From assembly GCA_002221725.1 (NCBI GenBank), contig NJFT01000350.1, forward strand, positions 1-27,770: a stretch of 27,770 nucleotides of DNA, in the 5' to 3' direction. The translations under genes and the position numbers were made by a program. The notes below the pieces were generated by a model. The model worked only from the letters and a program-made list of their open reading frames with translations, ran no database searches and was not told the DNA's origin. Of this stretch, positions 1 to 7,867 are shown piece by piece. Numbering within the stretch: position 1 is the first letter of the stretch; each line of letters begins with the position of its first letter. Source of the DNA: Scedosporium boydii (taxonomy: Eukaryota; Ascomycota; Sordariomycetes; Microascales; Microascaceae).

Positions 1-535
1 TTGGGGGGGGGGGAGGGGTTTCAAACTCGACTTGCGCCCTGTTATTGGTCTGGTTCACCCTTCGCAACGTGTTGGTGAACTCGGATACCTGTATACACGG
101 ACACAGCTGCATTAGCTGAGTTCGCGTTCTGCTTCTGCTTGAGATGATATCATGTCTCCAAGTGGCCGGTTTATATGTTAACGGAGGGGAGGGGTGGGCA
201 ATCCCTCTGTATATATACCATGTCCTCTTTTATATGTGTAATAGTGTGGAAGATTCCGCTCTCCTCTACAGTCCGGCCCCTGTCTGCATTTACAAAGCAG
301 AACTTTAGCTTATGGGCTCGGATCTGCGCCACTTCCTTCGCCATGTCGTATGCATCCTCGGCAACTGACTGCGTCTGGCTGTCAAGCGATCTGGATGCCT
401 TGGTCTTGTTTGCGGAGGATACAAGGTAGTCGGGGTGGTTCTCCTTGTACTCCGCTGCCCACCTCGCGCAGGTAAGGAAAACGTTCCGTATCGACGATGA
501 TACGACATGACGGTCGATCCAAGCAGGTACTTAGG
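1..535. other. Gene-free left edge with a G-run
   Basis: The window opens with a G-rich run (bases 3-12 are all G, with another G block to 18). No reading frame here looks like a protein. The short open frames at 175-508 have Arg/Ser/Thr-rich composition typical of chance frames. There are no telomere repeats, so the G-run is not evidence of a chromosome end. Confidence 0.4.
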
Positions 536-781
536 CTACCGTAACCAATGCAAACGCTGATCCTCTACAACTTCACGCTCTGCCTGCCTGACGCCATCTG
601 CGATGGCGTCGCCGTATGGCGGGGACGCTGATGTGCGTTCGTTGATATATACGGCGACCCAATCTGCTGGCGTCCAGTGCCGTTGTCCGACAACAAATTT
701 AAGGAATTTGTTGGTCTTCTCACAGACAAAGTCGAGTATCTTGATACGGAGCCAGCTGTGGCTGTTCTTTTTCTTTTTCAT
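536..781 (-). pseudogene. Unrecognised coding-like fragment, probably decayed
   Basis: An 81-codon frame starts with ATG at 781 (Met followed by four Lys) and ends at 536. Its composition is protein-like: an amphipathic stretch (KILDFVCEKTNKFLKFVVG), then a Trp-containing segment (HWTPADWVAVYINERT), then a charged tail. I do not recognise the family. No intact flanking exons are visible, and neighbouring frames on the same strand are also short and broken, so I treat it as a relic. It could be one exon of an unseen gene. It precedes nothing identifiable, and base composition does not separate it from its surroundings. Confidence 0.25.
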
Positions 782-1119
782 CTTGCAATCGTTTAGCCTC
801 GTTGGCCTGCCCTTTCGCCTCTCGCCTAGCCTTCTCCTCTTCCAAGATATTCATAATTAGGCTCTCCAACGCGTCCGCACCAGGATCTGGGCATGGACCT
901 AGTCAGATGGCATCGCTGCCGTCCGATAATGTTGGCAGGCCGAAGAAAGTCGAGATCGAGGGTTGTGAGGATATACGACAGTTGTGTTCGGTCGCCGGCG
1001 CCGCGTTTGACGACATCTTCCCCCTTTGAATACGCTTATCTGCCATTGAGGTACCGCCATATAGCCAGAAGATCGACTTCCACCTCGCGTGACCGTAGCT
1101 TTCGGCATGGAATCTCTCT

Positions 1120-1832
1120 CTATACTGCCTGAAGCCACCAGCGCGTTGAGGCCGAAACCTCTACTACGCACCCCTCGACATTTCGAGATGAATCCAATTC
1201 GGACCCTCTGCCTTGCACGGAACAAGTAGAAAAGAGCAGCCTAGAACTTGTCCCTCGCGTAACATTGGATCTCGCCTCTGTCAGTGTCCTCAGTCGACAT
1301 CCGTTCATAAACAGCGTTACCGACTGGCGGAATTTCTGGACAGTACCCCAGAGGTCTTGAGGGATCTGCACACCCCACACAAAGTCAGCCAAAGACTTGG
1401 AGACAGGGTGGAGAACGTACCTCTCGGCATGAATTTTTACATTTAGAACATCCAGCACGAGACCATGACTCCGGAATGGAGGCCGCTCTCAGACCGGGCA
1501 GTCTGCAGGCCTCGTTTCAGTTCGGGTGTGGGAACGCGTCCTTCAATAGGGACGCAGATTCGAAGAGGATCGTTACAGCGTTCCGGGCTCACGGCAAACA
1601 CGGGATGAGAACCAGGCCCAGCGGCCAAGTCATGATCAGCTTCGGCCCGGAAGGAAGATTCGAAGATTGGAAGCCCCCGCGACGACGCATACATACGAAA
1701 CTCGAAGTTTTGCCGCAGATGCGGAGGACAGTCGTGTTCTTCCACGGATACTCTACAGTGCAGTAATGCTGCTAAAGCCAAGGAACTGCTTGGATCAGCG
1801 TTGTCAATGCCAAGTCTTATATTGACATCCAA
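1120..1832 (-). pseudogene. Two overlapping coding-like fragments in different frames, unrecognised
   Basis: Two minus-strand open stretches (1443-1832 and 1120-1458) overlap slightly in different frames. Both have fairly even residue composition, for example the segment SLADFVWGVQIPQDLWGTV in the second. This is what a frameshifted gene would look like when read from high to low coordinates. Neither stretch has a convincing ATG start, and no catalytic or binding motif stands out. It could be part of the same decayed family as the helicase relics nearby, but I see no motif that proves this. Confidence 0.22.
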
Positions 1833-1863
1833 CCCGGGTTGGGAAGTCTCGTCCGCCAGGCGT

Positions 1864-2480
1864 TTAGCCTTTCAGGCTTTTAAGGCCCCCCTCAGCCTCT
1901 TGTTCATTACCTTCACTCTCAGGATTTACGTTCGCTAGGCCTTTCCTCCTCTGTTCGGCCCTCAGAACTCTGTTTTTTTTTTTTTTCGAACGCCTCGCTT
2001 CATTTCCGTCGGTAGTCTCATTTTCTCGGCGTTCTGCCTTTGAGGCGTTTGAAGACTTCCTTCGCATCTTCCGTCGGTGTGCCATTCTTGCGGTCCGAAA
2101 GCACCCTTAGCAGTAAATAATCCTATAAGCAATCGCAAGACTTGAGAGAATATCATTATAGACGGTTTCGTATCGCAGGGCACCTCAGGGATTTGCGCAT
2201 GGACTGCGACGACGGGACCTTACTTCCACGATGTGGCTGCAGCCTTTTCAACAAGCCGTTGGCAGTTGAAGCAGAACTGATAAGTCTGGCGCGTGCGCAG
2301 CGCCATTCGGATAAGGTCAGGCTCCAAGAATTGGTGGAGGGCGACTGCTCTCCGCTCCCAGACAGTCGGGTGGTCTTCTCGGTGAATTCCCAAATCACAA
2401 GTCCCCGCCCCAAATTGTTTCGGCGTATCCCGCTCGTATCCTCCATCGGAGTTGAAGGAGCCCGCGCAGCTCTGAAACAA
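1864..2480 (-). pseudogene. Broken coding-like stretch with a lysine/arginine-rich tail
   Basis: Read from 2480 downward, one frame gives a plausible peptide (EDHPTVWERRAVALHQFLE, then FCFNCQRLVEKAA) that ends at 2220. In another frame, 1864-2085 gives a tail rich in Lys, Arg and Glu with a KKKK block. That block coincides with the T-run on the plus strand at about 1971-1986, so slippage in the run may account for part of the frame change. The tail resembles disordered nuclear-protein tails, but no domain is recognisable. Two or more frameshifts would be needed to join the pieces. Confidence 0.25.
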
Positions 2481-2548
2481 CGCTTGATACGCTAGAGAAG
2501 GGTCTAACTACTAGAGTTAGCGATGCTCTTGTTAGTAGCTAGGAGGTT

Positions 2549-2722
2549 TCACAAGTTGCGGATCTTGCTTCCATCAAGATCTCGGAAGAAGCACAGTGGA
2601 ATTCCCCTCATCACTCTCCTCATGTAGGCCTGTGCCTACTCGGGTGTCTTCAGGTGGTCTACATGGACTAGACTCTCCCTTCCCGCAATGCAGATTTCGG
2701 ATAACTTGGGATGCCTTCCGAA
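2549..2722 (-). pseudogene. Coding-like fragment with one internal TAG
   Basis: In one minus-strand frame, 2722 down to 2549 encodes a protein-like peptide (HPKLSEICIAGRESLVHVDH, then AYMRRVMRGIPLCFFRDL). It is interrupted by a single TAG at 2636-2638 and closed by a TGA at 2549-2551. Upstream in the same frame, beyond a TGA at 2723-2725, another charged coding-like stretch follows. The TAG sits in a context where CAG (Gln) would be natural. The family is not recognised. It lies downstream of the P-loop relic on the same strand and may be a later part of that dead gene. Confidence 0.3.
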
Positions 2723-3248
2723 TCAAGGTTCCAGGCCCTCCACCGCGCGGGGAAATTCGTTTTCGGCTAGCCCCTTTGCATCACCTTTCTTCCTCCATTC
2801 CCATTCCCGCTGAATCGATCACACAACTCGCCCCGAGACCAAACGATCTCTCTTGCAAAGTCTCTTGGTGTTAGCCCGTAGCCGGTGGCCGTCCGGCTTC
2901 GAATTCTAAGACTTCTCTGCTTCGGGAAGGGGAACATATCCCCCTTTGTAAAGAAGTTATCTTCTTCGAGAACGATGTGAACAGCGAAACTGGTTCATCG
3001 ACCGAATTAGAATTTGTTTCTCCGTAGCACTGGAATATTGAGCATTTATTTGTAGCAGAGGATGCTGGGTAGAGAGCAGAGAAAAAGCTAGCGCGATTCC
3101 AGCCCCTAAGTCCCTGCCGTCCCACTACTGTTCGGAGGGCAGACGAAGGAAGAGAATCCTCAGTATAGGTGATCAGGTTTATATCTTTCAACATCATGAC
3201 CCACCTTTCAAGTATTGTCCCTGTCCAGGTGCTCGGCGAGGTCAGAAG

Positions 3249-3524
3249 TTACCGCTGGCTTGGCGCCGAGCCGTACACCTTTCTGATGCTTGGGTTCGTC
3301 CGTAACACCACCGTCGAGGCGGCAATCGTTCCCGTCTTACCGGATCCCGCGAACCCGAAGATTCCAATGATCCCCATAGGCACGAAGTCGAGATACTAAC
3401 GGAGCCTCTCTTGTGCAGCTTCGAGCAACTGCTCGCAGTTAATGAATATGGGACTAAAGGTCCCGGCACCAATGGTACCCGCAGACCTGGACCGCACAGC
3501 TGAATGGAATGTCAACAATGTAAT
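3249..3524 (-). pseudogene. P-loop (Walker A) remnant of a superfamily 1 helicase
   Basis: One minus-strand frame, open from 3524 with a TAG at 3396-3398 and a closing TAA at 3249-3251, encodes a Walker A motif, GIFGFAGSGKTGTIAAS, at about 3313-3363. It is followed by RKVYGSAPS, which resembles motif Ia/Ib of UPF1/DNA2-type superfamily 1 helicases (hydrophobic strand then APSN). After the TAA, a +1 shift gives VTSDLAEHLDRDN, which fits the usual continuation VxNLAxRLDR. The motif order is right for the first RecA domain. Interrupting stops and the frameshift show it is dead. It lies downstream of the motif III relic at 3572-4378, so it cannot be the N-terminal half of that gene without rearrangement. 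A different P-loop ATPase remains possible. Confidence 0.6.
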
Positions 3525-3571
3525 CTACCAAGTAAAATGAAATGTGACTGGTGAATGGATTGAACTTAACG

Positions 3572-4378
3572 TCATATGGCTGCACCCACTGGCGTGCTCC
3601 CTGGTATCCCCACACATAGGGCATTGGACGAAATGGCCTCGCTCAATAAAAGGGTGGAGATGAGTGCGACAGCCTCGTCGTCCTCTCCCGAGGGAGGGGA
3701 GCAGGGACTTCCAAGGACGTGGCTGCGCGACTCGCACAACCGACAAAAATAGTTGGTGCACGTCGGATCGGCGCAGGTTCCGTCACCCAGGGAAAAAAAT
3801 TGGCAAGTATTATTGCCTTGGCAGGGGTGGCGGCGTCGCCATTCCAGGGAATCCTCTGGCGGAGGCCGTAGATCGGGATAGCGGGCCTAGGCGAATGCCT
3901 CGAGTATCTAGCCGGGTGCAAAAGCAGGAAGGGTAATATCGCACCATAGGGCATAGGTGAACAGAATGTTATAGTAGAACTCCCTCCCTACAGTGTCAAA
4001 GAGGGCCTTGGGCATCCGCAGCTTTCCATATAACTAATATATAGGGATACTAGAGGCCTATAGTATCTCTAGAGGTGAGAGGCAGCCATCTTCTGTAAGG
4101 TAATTAACAAGGAACCCCTTAGTATCTGTCTCCCGGGCGCTCATAACCATAGGAGGGAGCTGCTTCAGGTTGCTGACGAGGAAGTACAGGAGAAGGCAAT
4201 TCCCCTAAACATAGGTAAGGTCACCCTAGTTTATGTTTATAGCCTTATTAATGATAACCCCCCTCGCCTTTCCTGTCTTCCAATCCTGGATGCTGTAGTT
4301 ATTTTTATTATAGGCTGGAGAGAGGTAGATGATATCGTCTACGTCGAGGACGTGATCGAATAAGGATAAGAGCTGGTC
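3572..4378 (-). pseudogene. Superfamily 1 helicase remnant running into an IBR-like zinc domain
   Basis: One minus-strand frame runs from 4378 to a TGA at 3572-3574, about 268 codons, broken by six stops, all TAG (4226, 4205, 4058, 4034, 3908 and 3887, lower coordinates). It encodes NLKQLPPMVMS, matching motif III of superfamily 1 helicases (GDxxQLPP; the GD is lost), then LYGKLRMPKALFDTV, matching the following Q(L/Y)RM motif, then FTYALWCDITLP. The same frame continues into a Cys cluster at 3701-3823 with spacing C-x5-C-x9-C-x4-C-x4-C-x2-C-x4-H-x5-C, close to the IBR zinc-domain consensus. Local sequence around 4020-4080 is TA-rich. The gene is clearly non-functional. Calling the helicase is fairly safe; the helicase-IBR joining in one frame is seen directly, but whether it was ever one protein is inferred. 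Confidence 0.6.
3573..3634 (-). pseudogene. RING2-like Cys/His motif, one frame off the IBR-like segment
   Basis: In the frame adjacent to the helicase/IBR relic, 3573-3623 encodes CPMCGDTREHASGCSHM. The spacing C-x2-C-x9-C-x-H-M matches the first half of RING2 of RBR ubiquitin ligases (CPxC...GCxHM). The second half (C-x4-C...FCxxC) is not visible: the expected Cys after HMT is Leu and the frame soon stops at 3525-3527. The distance from the IBR-like domain, about 25-30 codons, is right for an RBR protein, with one frameshift between about 3640 and 3700. Confidence 0.4.
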
Positions 4379-4689
4379 CTTGTGGCTGCCTACTCATCCA
4401 CTCCAATGAACGGGCATCTTTTTATTAGCACCGATGATGTATCCGGTCTCTGGGCAATTTCCGGTATTTCCGCCGTCGAATACAAGAACGTTGTATGTGG
4501 CAGATCCCATCCGGAAGGGATGGATTTGAGTAGCGTATGGGCCCATCTTCAAAGTTGGCAGTTCGTAGAGAAGAGACCGCTAGTTGGGGCTTGGTGAAAA
4601 TAAGTCGAGGCAGACCCGATTATTTCAAATACTCCAATTTGTATCGGATACTCGGAGCCCTTCTCAATATCCGCCATATACATAGATCA

Positions 4690-5310
4690 TCATTCGTCGT
4701 TGTCACTGTCGACTGGCTTCTCTTTGGGGCATATGAAATGACCAGGGAACATGTGGAAGGAAGGTCCGCGCTCGCTACGCCTTGGGAATGATTTCTTGAT
4801 CATCTCCTTCAAGCTACTGGCATCGTCGCTTTCTTCGAGTTTCGACATGTCCCCATCTGGCCTCCATGAACGGGTCATTGACCGCTTCAGCCGGACCGGG
4901 AAACCCAGTCATTCGGAGCAAGTCCCATTGGAGCTTCAGGGGCTCGTCCGAGACTTCCTTTTTAGGATCCTCCCGAGTGAGCTCGAAAACAGCTCCGTCT
5001 AACAGTGGGTGTCCTGACGCCAGATCCTTCATGGCGACGAGTCCTTCTTCCTGCGGCGAGTGAAAAGAAGCATGACTTTGTCCGAAGGTAGACGTGACCT
5101 TCGATCACTTTCCAGTTCATATATACCTTAATGAACGGTTTGATTCCAGCCAATCCAAATCTTCGACGGACGTCCAGAGCTCTGGCCAGATAAAGTTCTA
5201 ACGAGTGTTTGGCTAATCTCGCGATTGGAGATAGAGCACCGGGTCGGTGGATCGTTTGCAAGATCCTCTCTCACGTCGTACACAGTGAGCGCGGTAAAAT
5301 ATACGCCCAC
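4690..5310 (-). pseudogene. Decayed unrecognised gene, C-terminal part in shifted frames
   Basis: Several minus-strand frames chain together. From 5310 the peptide starts GVYFTALTVYDVRED. At 4814-5032 it reads AMKDLASGHPLLDG, then FELTREDPKKEV and LKLQWDLLRMTGF. At 4690-4878 it gives a polar tail (PDGDMSKLEESDDASSLKEM) ending with acidic residues and TGA at 4690-4692. Overlap and composition suggest one gene with at least two frameshifts, ending at 4690. The family is not recognised. It lies just upstream, on the same strand, of the helicase relic and may belong to the same repeated family. Confidence 0.35.
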
Positions 5311-5446
5311 AAAGTATATAGCACCGGGTTTTGGAAATGCATGTTTTTTGCGGAGTCAAGAATATGGCCGTCATTAACAAAGTCGCCGGGCATTTCTGAG
5401 GTCCCCGTCCTTTTGTACTTCTTCCATTCGGGACTCTTCTGACCGC

Positions 5447-6180
5447 TCAGGGCGGGGATGTACTTGGGGAAGATCCGTAAATCGAGTCGTCCGGATTGAA
5501 GGGCTCTTCCCCTTCACAGGAGAAATCATCGGGAATGGTTGGAGAGTTGAACTGTGCCTCTATATATGTACTTGCTCCTCGAGGAATAAGTTGAGAAGGC
5601 GGAAACCCCTTCAGTCGAACTCCACATGGAGACCTTTTATTGAAAAACCTCACCTTTGAGGCCGTGTTCTTGCTATTTGGTGAGTAAAGTCTCCCAATGC
5701 TCTCGGAGCACAATGCGGTGCTCATCGAGCAACGCTTGCCCGAGAGTACGGGTGACTCCATCAACACACTCCTTGTTCTTCCGCCGCTCTATATGATTGT
5801 TGGGCTTATTGTAGAAATCATCTGGGTCCCTTGGTGCGAAGAGAATGGTCTTACACCCGAACACATTCTGTGCCTTGTTGAAGCGAGAGTGTGTGGCATC
5901 GGTCTCGCAGATAGAGCCCTCGGTGTGAACAAAGACGGGTAGAACCTTACCGGCAGGGGACTTAAGGCTGAACTTCTTATTTACCCAATCGTCGACTTTG
6001 ACGACCTGGGGCTGGTTAACAAGCCGAGTCTCCTCAGCATAGGTAAAGTCCTTTGGGAGGTCGCCATGGTCAAGGATAAATGGTAAAGCGGGCACAAGCT
6101 CCACAAGATCTCTTTTTCCCATCGGGAAGCAGAACAGTGTGGCGGAGAGTGCAATAGATCCACCACGAAGACCGACAGAT
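5447..6180 (-). pseudogene. Decayed gene fragment, long minus-strand frame plus shifted continuation
   Basis: A 149-codon minus-strand frame from ATG at 6122 to 5673 looks like genuine protein, with segments ALPFILDHGDLPKDFTYAEE and SPAGKVLPVFVHTEGS. The frame stays open upstream of that ATG, to at least 6180. The downstream continuation (RFFNKRSPCGVRLKGFPPSQ, to 5447) is in a different frame, so the gene is broken. The piece DFTYAEETRL...SPAGK faintly resembles, in layout, the FTYALWCDITLP...RPPPE piece of the helicase relic at 3900-4000, so it could be the post-QxRM region of a second copy. That link is tentative; no helicase motif is complete here. Confidence 0.35.
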
Positions 6181-6855
6181 AATACTCTAACTCGCCGACC
6201 TCTCTATCTATCGAGGGTACCATTCAGCCGCAGGTCGACTGCCGAGGATGTTTTCGCGATGCCCCGGATACATCGGGTGACTGGGCCGATAGAGGTCGGC
6301 AAAAACAACAAAAACAACTTTTGCGACAATGATTCCAGCTCTAACTGTCTCCTTGCCGTGAGTCTCGGCTGAGCCGTCCGCCTCCTGGTGAAAGAACAGG
6401 GACGCGCCGGTTCCGCCGAATAAAATCCGCCAAGGGACGAAAATACGAGATGATCCAGCTTGGGGCGGATGCGGACGCGAACGCGGCAGAGGACCGGGAG
6501 GGGACAGCATCGTCGTGAATGTCATAATATCTACCCAGCCTTGCAGCGGATAGTCGACGATGGATATCTTGCATCAGGCTTAAGGTCGTCTCGTTCCTGA
6601 GACTCTCCCTCCAGATTGTCTGCTGGGCATTGACACTGGAGCTGTAACGCTAGGAGAGCGCGACCGCCATGAGATCCGACCAGTGCTTTCTCATCGGCGA
6701 CTCGGAGGGCCCGTCTTTCCATTCAAAGTTATATACACATAGGATAGGCAGTCCAGTCTCATAGATATAATTTTTGTACGGCACCTCGAATGACGTTGAC
6801 TGAGAGTCAAGTGGCTTGACTCTTCGATCATGTCATACGACCGAGCCATGGCAGG

Positions 6856-7050
6856 TCAGCCAAGCCAACAAACATACTGGAACGAATCCGCGATCTGGCT
6901 AGTCTGCCTCTCAAAGCTGTTGTTCCTGGGAACAGGATAGTTGGCAAACCTAGATATGCCGAAGTGAGCATTGTACTCGGCGCCTATAGTGGGCAAGGGA
7001 GTGAACGTGATTTCCTTCTCGTGGATGTTGTCAATCAGCTCCTTGTGCAG
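6856..7050 (-). pseudogene. Coding-like fragment without a start codon
   Basis: A 64-codon minus-strand frame between a TAG at 7051-7053 and a TGA at 6856-6858 encodes LHKELIDNIHEKEITFTPLP, then NAHFGISRFANYPVPRNNSF and TSQIADSFQYVCWLG. It contains no Met. The frame stays coding-like upstream of the TAG (RSTFDKGL), so the TAG is probably an acquired stop replacing a Gln codon. The family is not recognised. Confidence 0.35.
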
Positions 7051-7301
7051 CTACAGCCCTTTGTCGAAAGTCGATCGCATCAAGCCGGAGAAACCAAGGT
7101 TTGGAGTTGAAAGAAGATGCGTACCACAACACATGTGGCGTTGATGGTAATGCCAATTGTCGAGATCGCCTTTATGACATCCCGCTGGGCAAAGTACGGA
7201 CAGCCTCCAAGTATTCGTAGCGAAACACTGGCTGAACCTCCGCGGAACCTCTGTCTAGGCTTCAATATTCTTGGTCGTTGATGATCTTGGACATGGCGAG
7301 T

Positions 7302-7523
7302 CTAGGTTTCCAGGCACCCATCCTGCGCCACGAAGCGAGGATCACCCACGATAACCCGGGATGGACCTGCAGAATGGAGTTCGTCCGAAATCCATTCGTA
7401 TTGGTGGTACTGGGGTTTTTCTGGAGTAACCCGCGGCATCGATCTACCAAGACACTTGGACACTCCATGGCCGCTTGCAGCGAATGTAAGTCGGGAACAA
7501 TCGACGATGAGTTGCCGTTGCAA
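7302..7523 (-). pseudogene. Coding-like fragment, unrecognised
   Basis: The minus-strand frame 7523 to 7302 encodes a plausible peptide (PRVTPEKPQYHQYEWISDEL, then RVIVGDPRFVAQDGC) ending in TAG. It lies between the fragments at 7527-7781 and 6856-7050 on the same strand, and may be a middle part of one decayed gene. There is no recognised motif and no intact boundary. Splice junctions linking the pieces are possible but none is clean. Confidence 0.25.
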
Positions 7524-7526
7524 CTG

Positions 7527-7781
7527 TTAGGTCTCTGATATCATCCACGCCGCCGACATGCGCCAGCGGCCAAACTTGACGACACTGCTGGGATCTTCCT
7601 TAACAATGGACGACTGACCATCTCCGCTGCTGAAGCGAAGGCACGGCACATGATGGCCAAGGTTTTCAGTCGCGAGGTCCTTTCCGCTCGACCATTCCCA
7701 GAACAGTCATCGCAACGCGACAAGAAAAAAGGCAGCAGTGGCCGTGAGGATAAGGATCTGCGTCTCCATTGCTTGATCCAT
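7527..7781 (-). pseudogene. Possible N-terminus with membrane anchor, interrupted by TGA
   Basis: A minus-strand frame starts with ATG at 7781. The first 24 codons give MDQAMETQILILTATAAFFL, a short polar lead and a hydrophobic segment like a signal anchor, then meet a TGA at 7707-7709. The frame then stays open for 59 codons (LFWEWSSGKDLATENLGHH, later VVKFGRWRMSAAW) to a TAA at 7527-7529. A single CGA to TGA change would account for the stop. This may be the 5' end of a dead membrane-anchored protein gene whose later parts are the fragments downstream. The family is unknown. Confidence 0.3.
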
Positions 7782-7867
7782 CTTACGCACAAGAGACAGA
7801 TCGTGGCGTGGCGACAGCGGACACTTTCTTTCCATACTCGATGAGGGCTCGCACCCAAACGAAGCAT

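Noticed and set aside
1..18. G-run at the left edge as a possible telomere
   Set aside because: There is no TTAGGG or related repeat, only a homopolymer-like run.
4001..4380. TAG reassigned to glutamine
   Set aside because: All-TAG stops would fit, but nearby relics also have TGA, TAA and frameshifts, and an intact gene here (RNase III-domain) ends in TAG, so decay by CpA to TpA change is simpler.
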